Shown here: positions 1-10,736 of the stretch, piece after piece | Layout: each line of letters opens with the position of its first letter | Numbering within the stretch: position 1 is the first letter of the stretch | Position numbers and translations under genes: made by a program | NCBI GenBank assembly: GCA_900470965.1 | Contig: UCCS01000005.1 | Coordinates: forward strand, 3,177 to 67,176 | Source: Hyphomicrobiales bacterium | GTDB lineage: Bacteria > Pseudomonadota > Alphaproteobacteria > Rhizobiales > Rhizobiaceae | DNA: 64,000 nucleotides | Direction: 5' to 3' | The notes under the pieces: generated by a model | Told to the model about the DNA's origin: nothing | Databases searched by the model: none | Seen by the model: only the letters and a program-made list of their open reading frames with translations

Positions 1-1822
1 GGCCGAGGAAGATGAACGAGCCGATCGGCCGGTTCGGATCCTGAAGGCCTGCGCGGGCACGGCGCACGGCGCGGGATACGGCCTGAACCGCATCGCCCTG
101 GCCGATCACCGACTTCGCCAGTTCGTCTTCCATCCGGAGCAGCTTGTCGCGTTCGCCCTCCAACATCTTGTCAACAGGAATGCCGGTCCAGCGGGAAACG
201 ACATGGGCGATATTGTCAGGGATCACGACCTCCTGCACCATCGCGTTGCGGCTGTTGTCTTCCTTGCTTTCAGCCTCGGTCAGCTGCTTTTCGAGATCGG
301 GGATCACGCCATAGGCGAGCTCACCGGCGCGCTGGAATTCACCCTTGCGCTGGGCGATTGCCAGTTCGTTGCGGGCATCGTCGAGCTGCTTCTTGAGGTC
401 AGCGGCAAGGCCGAGTTTCTGCTTTTCCGCCTGCCAGCGGGCCGTCAGCGCATCGGCTTCTTCCTCGAGAGAAACGAGCTCGCCTTCCAGCCGCTTCAGC
501 CGGTCAGCGGAAGCCACGTCGGTTTCCTTCTTGAGCGCCTCGCGCTCGATCTTCAGCTGGATGATGCGACGGTCGAGCTCGTCGAGTTCTTCCGGCTTGG
601 AATCCACCTGCATGCGCAGGCGGGCAGCCGCCTCGTCCATCAAATCGATCGCCTTGTCCGGCAGGAACCGGTCGGTGATATAACGGTTCGAAAGCGTTGC
701 AGCAGCAACCAGCGCAGCATCGGCGATGCGCACCTTGTGATGCTGCTCATACTTTTCCTTCAGGCCGCGCAGGATCGAAATTGTATCCTCGACCGTCGGT
801 TCTTCGACCATGACCGGCTGGAAACGGCGGGCAAGGGCCGGATCCTTCTCGACATGCTTGCGGTATTCGTCGAGCGTGGTTGCGCCAACGCAGTGCAACT
901 CTCCGCGGGCAAGCGCAGGCTTCAGCAGGTTGGAGGCATCCATTGCCCCATCCGCCTTGCCGGCACCGACAAGCGTGTGCATTTCATCGATGAAGAGGAT
1001 GATCTCGCCGTTCTCCGATTGAACCTCGTTCAGCACAGCCTTCAGGCGCTCTTCGAACTCGCCGCGGAACTTCGCACCGGCAATCAGGGCACCCATGTCG
1101 AGCGCCATCAGCTTCTTGTCCTTCAGGCTTTCCGGTACGTCGCCATTGACGATGCGCAGCGCAAGGCCTTCGACGATCGCCGTCTTACCGACGCCCGGCT
1201 CACCGATCAGGACAGGATTGTTCTTGGTGCGACGCGAGAGAACCTGGATCGTACGGCGAATTTCGTCGTCGCGGCCGATAACCGGGTCGAGCTTGCCTTC
1301 GCGGGCATCGCTCGTCAGGTCGCGCGCATATTTCTTCAGGCTGTCGAAACCCTGCTCAGCACTCGCCGTATCGGCGGTGCGGCCCTTGCGGATTTCGTTG
1401 ATGACCTGGTTGAGCGCCTGTGCTGTCACCCCAGCATTCTTCAGCGACTGATAAGTCGAGGCAGAGGTTTCGATCGCCAGTGCCTGCAGCAAACGCTCGA
1501 CCGTCACGAAGCTGTCGCCGGCTTTCTTCGCGGCCTCTTCCGCAGTGGAGAAGACCTTGGCGAGCGGCTGGGCAAGATAGATGTTGCCGTTGCCGCCGGA
1601 AACTTTCGGCAGTTTGGCAAGTGCGGCATCATTGGCGAGCCGAGCGGCCTTTGCGTCGCCGCCGGCGCGCTCGATCAACGAAGCGGCCATGCCCTGATCG
1701 TCATCGAGCAGGACTTTCAGCACATGTTCTGCGGTGAATTGCTGGTGCCCTTGCGCCAGCGCATAGGTCTGGGCGGACTGAACGAAACCGCGCACCCGCT
1801 CGGAGTATTTTTCGATATTCAT
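1..1822 (-). CDS. clpB: ATP-dependent chaperone ClpB (5' part, runs off the window)
   Basis: Hsp100 disaggregase that works with DnaK to resolubilise aggregated proteins in the cytoplasm. About 607 residues are visible. The N-terminal Clp repeat domain spans about 1-150. NBD1 follows, with Walker A GEPGVGKT near residue 207 and Walker [10 protein letters not shown] near 275. The coiled-coil middle domain lies at about 410-520. The window ends in [11 protein letters not shown], just before the expected NBD2 Walker A, so roughly the last 260 residues are outside. The start ATG at 1822 is backed by a strong GGAGGT 5 bases upstream. A weak heat-shock-like -35 (CTTGCC, minus strand, 1894-1899) lies upstream; I would not rely on it. 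No lesion is seen. Confidence 0.97.
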   Translation of the reverse strand, partial: MNIEKYSERVRGFVQSAQTYALAQGHQQFTAEHVLKVLLDDDQGMAASLIERAGGDAKAARLANDAALAKLPKVSGGNGNIYLAQPLAKVFSTAEEAAKKAGDSFVTVERLLQALAIETSASTYQSLKNAGVTAQALNQVINEIRKGRTADTASAEQGFDSLKKYARDLTSDAREGKLDPVIGRDDEIRRTIQVLSRRTKNNPVLIGEPGVGKTAIVEGLALRIVNGDVPESLKDKKLMALDMGALIAGAKFRGEFEERLKAVLNEVQSENGEIILFIDEMHTLVGAGKADGAMDASNLLKPALARGELHCVGATTLDEYRKHVEKDPALARRFQPVMVEEPTVEDTISILRGLKEKYEQHHKVRIADAALVAAATLSNRYITDRFLPDKAIDLMDEAAARLRMQVDSKPEELDELDRRIIQLKIEREALKKETDVASADRLKRLEGELVSLEEEADALTARWQAEKQKLGLAADLKKQLDDARNELAIAQRKGEFQRAGELAYGVIPDLEKQLTEAESKEDNSRNAMVQEVVIPDNIAHVVSRWTGIPVDKMLEGERDKLLRMEDELAKSVIGQGDAVQAVSRAVRRARAGLQDPNRPIGSFIFLG

Positions 1823-2480
1823 ATGTTACCTCCATGAATCGCCCTGCCCTTCATAAGGCACAGACCGATGATTGAGATTGAGCTCCCTCAAAAGGCAAGC
1901 CCCTGTTTGTCGCCATTGGGATTTGCGGCAAACAACCTGGGCAGGATATGGTGGAGAATCCCAATAGTTTAAAGGGGCGGGCAAGGGAAAAACCAGCAGT
2001 TCAAAGCGGCCTCCCCCTGCAGCCATGTCTTCCTGGCTCCCCATCGGTTTCTCCCGAAAGAACAGCCGATGACGCCTTGAAGTGTTCCGCGCCGTCATCC
2101 AATTTGACGTCCCATCAAAAAGCTGAGCAGACCCACCACACATAGAAGAGGCGGCAAGCCGGATGCTCGAAGCGGTAGGGATGCACGCTCCATCACCGTC
2201 ATGGTCAGCCCGATCGCGATCATGCCAAGGCCACCGGCCTGGACCGCCGCGATCGACAATGTCCATGGGCATGCCCACCAAAGCGTAATATTCTGCATGA
2301 ACAATTCGCCGGTCGGCCATCGCGCACCCACGCAGTAATGAGCGATGACGCCGAAGCTCGGAAAGACCCGAACAGGAAAAGCCCAATCCCGCATCTCGCG
2401 AAATGTAGTCCGCTAATCATCGACCTATCTCCAGGGTAGCTTTGATTGCCCGGCTTGTGAGAGCAGATTGCCTCTCAGCC
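1823..2480. other. 658 bp mostly non-coding interval upstream of clpB
   Basis: Lies between the clpB start and the stop of the DUF1254 gene. It must hold the clpB promoter on the minus strand. Overlapping reading frames exist in all directions, but only the small membrane ORF at 2095-2298 (minus) has a protein-like composition. No tRNA, repeat or clear terminator was seen. Confidence 0.6.
2095..2298 (-). CDS. possible small two-helix membrane protein
   Basis: 67 residues with two hydrophobic segments (about 10-30 and 45-62), ending LLSFLMGRQIG. The frame stays open upstream to an ATG at 2394, but that extension is not hydrophobic or protein-like. The Shine-Dalgarno sequence before the ATG at 2298 is weak. 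It is not recognised as any family. It sits downstream of the DUF1254 gene on the same strand and could be a short gene of that unit or a chance ORF. Confidence 0.3.
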   Translation of the reverse strand: MQNITLWWACPWTLSIAAVQAGGLGMIAIGLTMTVMERASLPLRASGLPPLLCVVGLLSFLMGRQIG

Positions 2481-3887
2481 TTACTTGCTCATCGGCGCGA
2501 CATCCGGCAGCACCCATTTCTTGTCAAAGAAGTCCTTGGTTGGACCATAAGCGCGGAACATCAGCTCAAACTTCCGCTTCGGGTCGGTCGGTACCCAATT
2601 GGCCTCCTTACCTTTCGGCGCGCTTGGTCCGAAATAGAGGTCGATGGAGCCGTCCTCGTTCTTGACGAGCTCAGAAATCTGCGATGAGCGGCTCGCGCGC
2701 GAAACATTCTTGATCAGCGCATGCGTCTGCCGGTCATAGGCCGTCACCGACCAGTACTGCTCGACGGGCACATTTGGCGGAACGTTGAGGCGATAGGTCT
2801 TGCCACCGTCAAAATCATTCCCGTCCTTGTCGCGGATCGAGATCGAATAGAATTGGCCTGCGCCCAGCCGCTTGATGCCGATATAGGCATAGCTGTAAGC
2901 AACGCCGCGATGATCGACGGGATAGGCGTCCGGTTCATCGAAATTAAATTGGGCGGCCTTGATGAGATCGGGATAGGCCGGAAAGGTCCAGCGGCTCTTG
3001 TCAGTGAAGAAGGGCGGCAGCCCGGCATCGTATTTCGCCTCCAGAAGCGCCTGCGCCTCCTTGATGCCCACGGTCAACAGTGACTTCACATGCTGATCCG
3101 GCATAAAGGGCTTGCCCTTCTCTATACCGAGAGATTTCAGTTGATCGATCATCACCCGATCGCGGGTGATCCACGGTTCTTCCTGGACGATGCGGTTCAG
3201 ATTGTCGAAAAAGCTCGCATCCCATTTGATGGTGGAATCGAACAGAATGTCCTTCACGTCGGTGAAGACGGTTTCCGGCGGATTGCCTGCCGCCGAAAGC
3301 GGATAGACTTTCAGCTTCCTGCCATAGTCGATCGATGCCTGCACATCGGCATCGCCGTGGCTCTTCAGATTCGAACGAAAGAGCATGTAGCCGCCATAGA
3401 CTTCCGACTGCAGCGGAATGAATCCATCCGGCACTCTGTCCCTGTAGCCGGGCGGCAGGATCACGAATTTTCCGCCCTTGCCCTTATCGATTCCGAGCAA
3501 GCCGGCGTCCTCGAGCGGCAGTTGCCAGGCATTGACGATGTTGCCGTTGAAAGAGGCGCCGCTCTCTGCAGCCGGCAGATCGAGAACAACGGGACCATCC
3601 CTCGTGGTGAAGAAAGCCATGAAATAGAGAGCATCGGGATTGGGCGTCAGCGTCTGGTTCTTCCAATCCAGTGGCCGGCCCCAATAGATGACCTGCCCAA
3701 CCTTGCCTGGCGTCTTGGTCAGCATCTCCTGGCGCATCAGGTCATAATTGACGACAGGAATTCCCCATACGACAGCCTGGACGGCCTTCCGCTCGATCTC
3801 ATTGTCGAAGGCTTGCTGTGCTGCCTTCTCCGCGCCATGGGCGGAGGCTGCGACCAGCAGCATGAACAAGAACATAAGATACTTCAT
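2481..3887 (-). CDS. secreted DUF1254/DUF1214 domain protein
   Basis: 468 residues. The first 19 residues form a signal peptide (MKYLMFLFMLLVAASAHGA), so the product is periplasmic or secreted. The N-terminal DUF1254 part includes AVVWGIPVVNYDLMRQEM and the TLTPNPDALYFMAFF segment. The C-terminal DUF1214 part includes YRLNVPPNVPVEQYWSVTAYD and ends near LMFRAYGPTKDFF. This two-domain arrangement and length are usual for the family, whose biochemical role is unknown. It stands alone, with about 190 bp to the terminator of the upstream gene. No lesions were seen. Confidence 0.93.
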   Translation of the reverse strand: MKYLMFLFMLLVAASAHGAEKAAQQAFDNEIERKAVQAVVWGIPVVNYDLMRQEMLTKTPGKVGQVIYWGRPLDWKNQTLTPNPDALYFMAFFTTRDGPVVLDLPAAESGASFNGNIVNAWQLPLEDAGLLGIDKGKGGKFVILPPGYRDRVPDGFIPLQSEVYGGYMLFRSNLKSHGDADVQASIDYGRKLKVYPLSAAGNPPETVFTDVKDILFDSTIKWDASFFDNLNRIVQEEPWITRDRVMIDQLKSLGIEKGKPFMPDQHVKSLLTVGIKEAQALLEAKYDAGLPPFFTDKSRWTFPAYPDLIKAAQFNFDEPDAYPVDHRGVAYSYAYIGIKRLGAGQFYSISIRDKDGNDFDGGKTYRLNVPPNVPVEQYWSVTAYDRQTHALIKNVSRASRSSQISELVKNEDGSIDLYFGPSAPKGKEANWVPTDPKRKFELMFRAYGPTKDFFDKKWVLPDVAPMSK

Positions 3888-4030
3888 GATGGCGTTCCTC
3901 CGGTCCCGACAGGTGTCCTGGAGTGAATGCCTCGAGGGCTGAATGCGGAAGTACGTTACTGTAAATTCGCGTGTAAACGCGCCCTGGCAATAGTCGCAGC
4001 AACCGAAAGCAGCGGGCGCCCCGCAAAAGA

Positions 4031-4060
4031 AAAGGCCGCCCGGAAAGGCGGCCTTTCAAA
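4031..4060 (-). terminator. rho-independent terminator of the DUF4167 gene
   Basis: A 10 bp stem, AAAGGCCGCC / GGCGGCCTTT (4031-4040 with 4047-4056), has a 6-base loop. On the minus strand it is followed by TTTTCTTTT. It lies 24 bases past the stop at 4080, which is a typical position. Confidence 0.85.
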
Positions 4061-4079
4061 TTCTACGATTGAAGTAATT

Positions 4080-4784
4080 TTATTCGGAAGCAGCTTCAGC
4101 GAGAACAGGGGCTTCCGCGGAAGCGCCTTCCTCACCGGCGGCCTCACCTTCAGCACCGCGACGCGGACGGCGCGGGCGGCTGCCGGCATTGCGACGGCGG
4201 GGCTGGCGCTCGCGCTGCGGTGCAGCAGAGCCTTCGTCCTCCATCGCGACTTCGGCGGGAATACCGTCGATTTCCGGCTGAGGGCCGGTTCCGTCAATCG
4301 CTTCCGCCTGCTGCACCGGCGCCGCTGCCGGAGCAGCCTGCTGCTGTTCGCGCTGCTGCTGGTGAGGCGGCTGAACGATGACGACGTCGTCATTGTCACC
4401 CGTATCCATTTCGTCGCCGTCACGGTCCGCATTGTCACGATCATTGTAATCGCTGCGGTCGTCACGCTGGAAGCGTTCCTGCATCTGCGCCTGTGCGGCG
4501 GCAATGATGCGGTTATAGTGTTCGGCGTGCTGCAGATAGTTTTCAGCTATGACGCGGTCGCCGGAACTCTGGGCGTCACGGGCGAGTTGCGCATATTTTT
4601 CAGCTATGTGCTGGGCAGTGCCGCGGATTTTCACATCGGGGCCGGAGCTGTCGTAGGTCCGGGTCAGCGGGTTCCCACCCTTACGGTTGAAACTATTATT
4701 GTTGTTATTTCCACCGCCGCCATTGTTATTGTTGTTGTTATTGCCACGCCCTCGACCGCGCTTGTTCTGCTGTCCTGGCCTCAT
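4080..4784 (-). CDS. DUF4167 domain protein, Asn/Gly-rich N-terminus
   Basis: 234 residues. Residues 1-40 are a basic, very asparagine/glycine-rich tract (MRPGQQNKRGRGRG, then poly-N runs). The conserved DUF4167 core follows (RTYDSSGPDVKIRGTAQHI, AEKYAQLARDAQSSGDRV, ENYLQHAEHYNRII). The rest is acidic and Gln-rich, then has Arg-rich patches (RRRNAGSRPRRPRRG). This composition suggests a nucleic-acid-binding, largely disordered protein; the role is inferred only. The start is taken at 4784 because homologues begin MRPGQQ; the frame is open to 4850. It ends in its own terminator and lies downstream of prmC with a 345 bp gap, so it is probably transcribed separately. Confidence 0.88.
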   Translation of the reverse strand: MRPGQQNKRGRGRGNNNNNNNGGGGNNNNNSFNRKGGNPLTRTYDSSGPDVKIRGTAQHIAEKYAQLARDAQSSGDRVIAENYLQHAEHYNRIIAAAQAQMQERFQRDDRSDYNDRDNADRDGDEMDTGDNDDVVIVQPPHQQQREQQQAAPAAAPVQQAEAIDGTGPQPEIDGIPAEVAMEDEGSAAPQRERQPRRRNAGSRPRRPRRGAEGEAAGEEGASAEAPVLAEAASE

Positions 4785-5129
4785 CGATCGTTCACCTGAA
4801 TTCTCTGTTTGTGATTGGATACATGGCACCAACCGCCAAGACCGGTCCATCCGGATCAGGGCCTTCGTGCCGCAAGCATAGTGCGCCTTCGCGCCGACCT
4901 GCCGCTTGTCTTCAAGTCAGTTTGACTGATTCACGCATTGGGTCGTGTTCAACCTTTGAAACTCTCGTTTAAAAGAGCAGACCCCCGAGGCTGAGCAAGT
5001 ACCGAACGAATCTCGTTCATTCCTATGCGCCCAACGCGTGAGGGCAACCTATATTGCTTCCTCGGGAAATCCAAGCCTTTTCTTCGCAATAGCAATAATG
5101 TCCAGTTAGATGCTGCAATTTGTCGCCGG
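4785..5129. other. 345 bp intergenic region between prmC and the DUF4167 gene
   Basis: Both flanking genes are on the minus strand, so this interval should hold the DUF4167 promoter. I see no tRNA, long inverted repeat or convincing ORF here. Confidence 0.6.
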
Positions 5130-5999
5130 TCATGCCAGCGAGAACACGAGCACTCTGTCATTCTGGCCATAATCTTTCACGGATTTGAGGCACTTGAAGC
5201 CTTCCGCTTCGAAGATCGCCGTCACATCGCTTCGTTGATCATAGCCAATTTCCAGTCCGACGATTCCATTTGGCCGTACGAACCTTCCCGCATCCTTTGC
5301 TATGGCTTTGTAGGCGTCAAGCCCATCCGAGCCGCCGTCCAGAGCTGCAGCCGGATCAAATTTCGTCACTTCGGGAGCGAGATCGTGAATGACATTGGAA
5401 GCAATATAGGGCGGATTTGAGACAATCGCATGAAACGTCCCGTGGATGTTCTCGAACCAGTTCGATCGAATCGTCGTGAATCGGTCCTGCAATCCGTTTC
5501 TTTCTGCGTTTGATCTTGCCGTCTCAAGTGCATCGGTCGAAATGTCGCTGCCGATGCCTGATGCTTCCGGACATTCATTGAGGAGCGCAAGGCAAATCGC
5601 TCCAGTCCCGGTTCCTATGTCGAGGATATGGATACTGCTTTCCGTCTTTGCAAGATCGCGCAGATAAGGAATGATCGTATCGACGAGGATTTCCGTATCG
5701 GGCCGCGGCTCCAGTGTGCCGGCGGACAGCGAAAGCGGCAGGCCGTAGAATTCCCGCTCTCCGAGAATGCGATGCACCGGCTCGTGCTTCAGCCGCCTTT
5801 CGATAGCGCGGCCGATACTGCCTGCCTGCTCCTCCGAAACCGGCTCGCGACCCGCCGTCAGCATCTCGGTCGGCGAAAGCTTCAGCAGTCCCGAAATCAG
5901 CAACCGCGCATCGGTCTGTGGATCGGCAATGCCGGCTTCCGTGAAGCGGCGCCGGGCCCCGGCAAGCATCTCGGAAACCGTCGGCCCGGATGCAGTCAT
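5130..5999 (-). CDS. prmC: peptide chain release factor N5-glutamine methyltransferase PrmC (HemK)
   Basis: 289 residues. Methylates the glutamine of the GGQ motif of release factors using S-adenosylmethionine. Motif I reads [16 protein letters not shown], and the substrate-glutamine motif NPPY (VSNPPYIAS) is near residue 195. The N-terminal helical domain (about 1-85) binds the release factor. The ATG at 5999 overlaps the prfA stop by 4 bases (ATGA, 5996-5999). The enzyme is thus translationally coupled to its substrate RF1, the usual gene order. Confidence 0.96.
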   Translation of the reverse strand: MTASGPTVSEMLAGARRRFTEAGIADPQTDARLLISGLLKLSPTEMLTAGREPVSEEQAGSIGRAIERRLKHEPVHRILGEREFYGLPLSLSAGTLEPRPDTEILVDTIIPYLRDLAKTESSIHILDIGTGTGAICLALLNECPEASGIGSDISTDALETARSNAERNGLQDRFTTIRSNWFENIHGTFHAIVSNPPYIASNVIHDLAPEVTKFDPAAALDGGSDGLDAYKAIAKDAGRFVRPNGIVGLEIGYDQRSDVTAIFEAEGFKCLKSVKDYGQNDRVLVFSLA

Positions 6000-7075
6000 T
6001 GCTGTTCGCCAAGCTGCGCCAGCTGGCTCGCCTGGTAGTCGGCAAGCAGCGCATCCACCACTTCGTCGATCTCGCCGATCATCATCCGGTCGAGTTTGTA
6101 GAGCGTCAGATTGATGCGATGATCGGTCACGCGCCCCTGCGGAAAATTGTAGGTTCGGATGCGCTCCGAACGGTCGCCGGAACCAACCTGGCTTTTACGG
6201 TCGGCCGAACGTTCGCTATCGGCTCTCTGCCGCTCGGCATCGTAGAGACGCGACCGAAGCACCTGCATGGCCTTGGCGCGGTTTTGATGCTGCGATTTTT
6301 CCGAGCTGGTGACAACGATACCCGTGGGCAGGTGGGTGATACGCACCGCCGAGTCCGTTGTATTGACATGCTGGCCGCCCGCACCCGAGGAGCGCATCGT
6401 ATCGATGCGGATATCTTCCGGCCGGATTTCGATATCGATCTCCTCCGCTTCGGGAAGAACGGCAACCGTCGCAGCCGAGGTGTGAATACGCCCTCCTGCT
6501 TCCGTCTCCGGTACGCGCTGCACACGGTGCACGCCGGATTCGAATTTCAGCTTGGCAAAGACGCCCTTGCCCGTGATCGTCGCGATGATTTCCTTGTAAC
6601 CACCGGCTTCACCTTCGCTTGACGACAGCACTTCCACCTTCCATCCGTGCGTTGACGCATAGCGCTCGTACATACGGAAAAGGTCGCCAGCGAAAAGGGC
6701 CGCCTCATTGCCGCCGGTGCCGGCGCGGATTTCCAGGATCGCGCTCTTCTCGTCGGCCGCATCCTTCGGCAGCAGCAGGATCTGGATTTCGTTCTCCAGC
6801 TCCTCGATCCGCTCTTTTACGTCGGGCAGTTCGAGTTCGGCAAGCTCACGCATGTCGCGGTCGACGGACTTGTCCTCGAGCAGCGCCTCCAGATCGGCAA
6901 GTTCTCCGACGGCCTTCTGATAGGCGCGGATCTTGGTGACGACGGGCTGCAGTTCTGAATATTCAGACGCGAGCTTTACATAGACGTCGGCCGAAGGGCC
7001 GGCCGACATGCGCGCTTCGATCTCGCCGAAGCGGCGCTCAAGCTCGCGCATCTTTTCAATGGGAAGCTTCGCCAC
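5996..7075 (-). CDS. prfA: peptide chain release factor 1
   Basis: 359 residues, the normal length for RF1. Recognises UAA and UAG stop codons and triggers peptidyl-tRNA hydrolysis. The GGQ motif is intact ([15 protein letters not shown], near residue 232). The RF1 codon-recognition tripeptide is read as PET ([13 protein letters not shown]), fitting the P-x-T pattern that separates RF1 from RF2. It sits 28 bases downstream of ptsP and overlaps prmC by 4 bases, so ptsP-prfA-prmC is a likely operon. Confidence 0.97.
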   Translation of the reverse strand: MAKLPIEKMRELERRFGEIEARMSAGPSADVYVKLASEYSELQPVVTKIRAYQKAVGELADLEALLEDKSVDRDMRELAELELPDVKERIEELENEIQILLLPKDAADEKSAILEIRAGTGGNEAALFAGDLFRMYERYASTHGWKVEVLSSSEGEAGGYKEIIATITGKGVFAKLKFESGVHRVQRVPETEAGGRIHTSAATVAVLPEAEEIDIEIRPEDIRIDTMRSSGAGGQHVNTTDSAVRITHLPTGIVVTSSEKSQHQNRAKAMQVLRSRLYDAERQRADSERSADRKSQVGSGDRSERIRTYNFPQGRVTDHRINLTLYKLDRMMIGEIDEVVDALLADYQASQLAQLGEQQ

Positions 7076-7103
7076 CCCTTACTCCAATTCTTCTTATGTA
7101 TGT

Positions 7104-9371
7104 CTAAAGGGGAATATTGTGGCTCTCGGCGAAGCGGGCAAGCACCTCGCGCATCGGCACGGTCGCATTCCGGTCGTCCAGCGCCTCATTGACAGCCTTC
7201 GTCAGAGCCTCGGCATCAAGGCCGAGCAACATCGCTTTGACAGGTCCGATCGAAGCCGGCGACATGGAGATGGAGCGGAACCCGACGCCAAGCAACGCCA
7301 TGGCCGAAAGCGGCTTGCCTGCCAGTTCGCCGCAGAGCGTCAGCGGCGTCTTGTTGCGATCCGCACCGCGCACGATATCGCGCAGGAGACGCAGGAACGG
7401 CCGTTCCAGCGGATCGAAGCGCTCGGAAACCCGCGCATTGCCGCGATCAACAGCCATGGCGAACTGGAAAAGATCGTTGGAACCGACGGAGACGAAATCG
7501 ACCGCATCCATCAGCTCATCGAGCTGCCAGAGCAGCGCCGGTACTTCCAGCATCGCGCCAAATTGCAACTTGCGCGGCAGACCGTGGCCGAAACGCGAAA
7601 GATGCTGCACTTCCTTTTGCAGGAGTTCGCGCACCTGCCTGATTTCAGAAACCTCAGTCACCATCGGCACCATCAGCTTCAGCTCGGCGCCCGCCGCAGC
7701 CTTCAGCATGGCGCGCAGCTGCGTGCGCAACAATCCCGGCCGGTCGAGCGACAGACGGATTGCCCGCCAGCCGAGCGCCGGGTTCTCTTCCTCGTGGCCG
7801 CGGAAATAGGGAACAACCTTGTCGCCGCCGATATCGAGCGTGCGGAAGGTCACGACACGGCCGCCCGCCTGCTTCAGTACATTGCGGTAGAACATTTCCT
7901 GCTCTTCCGCCTTCGGCATGGTCGAGGCGATCATGAATTGCAGCTCGGTGCGAAATAGGCCGATACCCTCTGCTCCAGATTCCGCCAGCTGCGGCAGGTC
8001 GACCAGCAGGCCGGCATTCATCAGAAGCTGGATGCGCTGACCGTCCCGGGTGACCGGCTCGACGGAGCGCAGCGCCCGGAACTGCTCCTGCCGCCTGGCG
8101 CGGAAGCGGACCTTTTCTTCATAGGAGCGCTGATGCTCCGGCATCGGCCGGATATGCACATGCCCTTCGTCGCCATCGATAATGACGGCGTCGCCGTTTT
8201 CGGCAAGCGCCACGACGCCCGCCGCCTGGCCGATTACGGGAATGCCCATGGCACGCGCGACAATCACCACATGGCTCGTCACCGCGCCTTCTTCGAGCAC
8301 CAGCCCACGCACATTGGCGCGCGGATAATCGAGCAGTTCGGCGGCACCCATGGCACGCGCTAGAATGATGGCGTCGGTCGGGAAACCCTCGGCCGTCGTG
8401 CGGCCGGTATAGCCCGTCAGCACACGCAGCAGCCGGTTCGCCAGATCCTCGAAATCGTGCATGCGTTCGCGCAGATAGGGATCGGTCAGGCGCATCATGC
8501 GCGCCTTGGTGTCGCTCTGGACCTTCTCGACCGCTGCTTCCGCCGTCAGGCCGTTGCGGATCGCCTCTTCCAGCTTGCGCACCCAGCCCTGGTCGTGAGC
8601 GAACATGCGATAGGTTTCGAGTACCTCGCGATGCTCCCCTTCCATCGACACGTCGCGACGCGACAGCATGTCGTCGATGGAAATCCGAAGCGAGCCCATG
8701 GCTTCCGCCAGCCGCCGGATTTCCTTCTCCGCATCTTCGTTGAGCAGATTGGTGACCACGATGCGCGGCTCGTGGAGCACGACGTAACCAAGGCCGATCC
8801 CATCATTATACGTATCGCCATCGACCGTGACCGAACGGGTAAGATCGAGTTCCAGGCCAGGCTTGGTGATCTTCTTCAGTTCGCCGGTCGCGATCATCTC
8901 GGCGAGAACCATCGCCGTCGTCTCGAGCGCTTCCAGCTCCTCGTCGCGATAATTGCGGCTCGCCTTGTTCTGCACGACGAGAACGCCGAGCGAGCGTCCC
9001 GTACGCAGGATCGGCACGCCGAGGAAGGAGTGATAGATCTCTTCGCCCGTTTCCGGCAGGTAGCGGAACGCCGGATGCGACTGCGCGTCGGAAAGATTGA
9101 GCGGCTGGGCCGATGCGGCGATCGTGCCGACGAGGCCCTGTCCCATCTTCAGTTGCGAGAGGTGGACGGCCTCCTTATTGAGACCTTCGGTAGCATAAAG
9201 CTCGAGAACGCCATCGGCGCGCAGCACGTAAACGGAGCAAACCTCCGCCACCATGTTGCTGGCGATCTGGCGCACGATCCGGTCGAGTCGCTCCTGCGGC
9301 TCCAGCGGTTCCGCCATCAATTCGCGCAGCCGCTTGAGCAGCACGCGCGGACCGCCGGAAAGGTCTCTCAT
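7104..9371 (-). CDS. ptsP: phosphoenolpyruvate-protein phosphotransferase PtsP (enzyme I of PTS-Ntr)
   Basis: 755 residues. An N-terminal GAF domain (about 20-160) is followed by a PTS enzyme I body. The phosphorylated histidine lies in GAVTSHVVIVARAMG near residue 366. The C-terminal PEP-binding half holds VGSNDLFQFAMAVDRGN and the catalytic cysteine in LCGELAGKP near residue 680. The GAF fusion marks the nitrogen-related PTS, which phosphorylates NPr and then EIIA-Ntr and regulates rather than transports sugars. It lies between lysC and prfA on the same strand. Confidence 0.96.
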   Translation of the reverse strand: MRDLSGGPRVLLKRLRELMAEPLEPQERLDRIVRQIASNMVAEVCSVYVLRADGVLELYATEGLNKEAVHLSQLKMGQGLVGTIAASAQPLNLSDAQSHPAFRYLPETGEEIYHSFLGVPILRTGRSLGVLVVQNKASRNYRDEELEALETTAMVLAEMIATGELKKITKPGLELDLTRSVTVDGDTYNDGIGLGYVVLHEPRIVVTNLLNEDAEKEIRRLAEAMGSLRISIDDMLSRRDVSMEGEHREVLETYRMFAHDQGWVRKLEEAIRNGLTAEAAVEKVQSDTKARMMRLTDPYLRERMHDFEDLANRLLRVLTGYTGRTTAEGFPTDAIILARAMGAAELLDYPRANVRGLVLEEGAVTSHVVIVARAMGIPVIGQAAGVVALAENGDAVIIDGDEGHVHIRPMPEHQRSYEEKVRFRARRQEQFRALRSVEPVTRDGQRIQLLMNAGLLVDLPQLAESGAEGIGLFRTELQFMIASTMPKAEEQEMFYRNVLKQAGGRVVTFRTLDIGGDKVVPYFRGHEEENPALGWRAIRLSLDRPGLLRTQLRAMLKAAAGAELKLMVPMVTEVSEIRQVRELLQKEVQHLSRFGHGLPRKLQFGAMLEVPALLWQLDELMDAVDFVSVGSNDLFQFAMAVDRGNARVSERFDPLERPFLRLLRDIVRGADRNKTPLTLCGELAGKPLSAMALLGVGFRSISMSPASIGPVKAMLLGLDAEALTKAVNEALDDRNATVPMREVLARFAESHNIPL

Positions 9372-9461
9372 TGCGTCTCAAGCTCCCCGAAACAAACGCT
9401 TAATGCGGCCAGAAAAACCGGCCGCATCTTCAACCTGAAGGGGCAGACCGCCCGCTGGGAA

Positions 9462-10736
9462 TCAATTCTTATCCAGACCGTAGCAGGAATGCAAAGTTCT
9501 GACAGCGAGTTCTGCATAAGGACCATCGATCAGGATCGAAATCTTGATCTCTGAGGTTGTAATTGCCTTGATGTTGATGCCTTTTTCGGCAAGTGCCCGG
9601 AAGGCAGTCGCTGCAACGCCCGCATGACTGCGCATGCCGATGCCGATGACCGAGACCTTTACCAGACCCGATTCGCTCTGCGCAACGTCGTAGCCGATCT
9701 TGTCCTTATTGTCGGAGAGAACCTTGATGGCCTTCTCGACATCACCCGAGGGCACGGTGAAGGTCATATCGGTCTTCGAACCGTCTTCGGAAATGTTCTG
9801 GACGATCATATCGACATTGATGTGGCTCTCGGCAAGCGGCCCGAAGATCGCGGCGGAAACACCCGGCCGGTCGGCAAGACGGCGAAGCGAGATCTGAGCC
9901 TCATCCTTGGCATAGGCGATGCCGGTGACTACTTCCTGTTCCACGATTTCATCCTCGTCACAAATCAGCGTTCCGGGCGGGTTCAAGAGGTCGCCCATGC
10001 CCGGAGCATCGGGATCCTCGAAAGACGAACGCACGAAGGTGCGTACCTTGTGCACCATGGCAAGCTCGACCGAGCGCACCTGAAGAACCTTGGCGCCGAG
10101 CGACGCCATTTCCAGCATTTCTTCGAAAGCGATCTTCTTTAGCCGCCGTGCCTTGGGCTCGATGCGCGGGTCGGTCGTGTAGACGCCGTCGACATCGGTA
10201 TAGATGTCGCAACGATCGGCCTTCACGGCGGCCGCAATCGCCACTGCCGACGTGTCTGATCCGCCGCGTCCGAGCGTCGAGATACGGTTATCAGGACCGA
10301 GCCCCTGGAAGCCGGCGACGACAGCAACCTGCCCCTCGCCCATGCGCTTGATGATATCGGCGCCGTCGATTTCCATGATGCGCGCCGCGCCATGTGCGTT
10401 GTCGGTGCGGATCGGGATCTGCCAGCCCTGCCAGGAACGGGCATTGATGCCCATGCTCTGCAGCGCGATCGCCAGAAGGCCTGACGTGACCTGCTCGCCG
10501 GAAGCGACAATGGTGTCGTATTCGCGCGCATCGTAGAAGGGCGAGTTGGCGCCGATCACCTTCGGCGTATTCTGGACCCAACCGACCAGTTCGTTGGTCT
10601 TGCCGGACATGGCGGAAACGACGACCGCCACCTCATGGCCGGCATCGACTTCACGTTTCACATGGCGGGCAACGTTCTTGATGCGATCCAGATCAGCGAC
10701 GGAGGTTCCGCCGAATTTCATAACGATGCGTGCCAT
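9462..10736 (-). CDS. lysC: aspartate kinase
   Basis: 424 residues. Catalyses ATP-dependent phosphorylation of aspartate, the first step to lysine, threonine and methionine. The kinase domain starts with [13 protein letters not shown] (residues 8-20) and includes the [13 protein letters not shown] substrate loop. Two ACT domains occupy the last ~160 residues ([17 protein letters not shown] and [18 protein letters not shown]), implying feedback control by end products. The start ATG at 10736 gives the usual [10 protein letters not shown] beginning. It is 90 bases upstream of ptsP. No lysine riboswitch-like structure was recognised upstream. Confidence 0.96.
   Translation of the reverse strand: MARIVMKFGGTSVADLDRIKNVARHVKREVDAGHEVAVVVSAMSGKTNELVGWVQNTPKVIGANSPFYDAREYDTIVASGEQVTSGLLAIALQSMGINARSWQGWQIPIRTDNAHGAARIMEIDGADIIKRMGEGQVAVVAGFQGLGPDNRISTLGRGGSDTSAVAIAAAVKADRCDIYTDVDGVYTTDPRIEPKARRLKKIAFEEMLEMASLGAKVLQVRSVELAMVHKVRTFVRSSFEDPDAPGMGDLLNPPGTLICDEDEIVEQEVVTGIAYAKDEAQISLRRLADRPGVSAAIFGPLAESHINVDMIVQNISEDGSKTDMTFTVPSGDVEKAIKVLSDNKDKIGYDVAQSESGLVKVSVIGIGMRSHAGVAATAFRALAEKGINIKAITTSEIKISILIDGPYAELAVRTLHSCYGLDKN

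Noticed and set aside
203..1837. 544-residue plus-strand ORF opposite clpB
   Set aside because: Antisense shadow of clpB; composition rich in Arg/Leu/Gln and no family motif.
2095..2420. DUF2182-type protein in the region upstream of clpB
   Set aside because: Some hydrophobic resemblance but the conserved GLYCLGCCW-type motif is absent in every frame.
3927..4799. 290-residue plus-strand ORF opposite the DUF4167 gene
   Set aside because: Its Val/Leu/Ile runs are the antisense of Asn/Asp codons; the minus strand carries the conserved domain and terminator.
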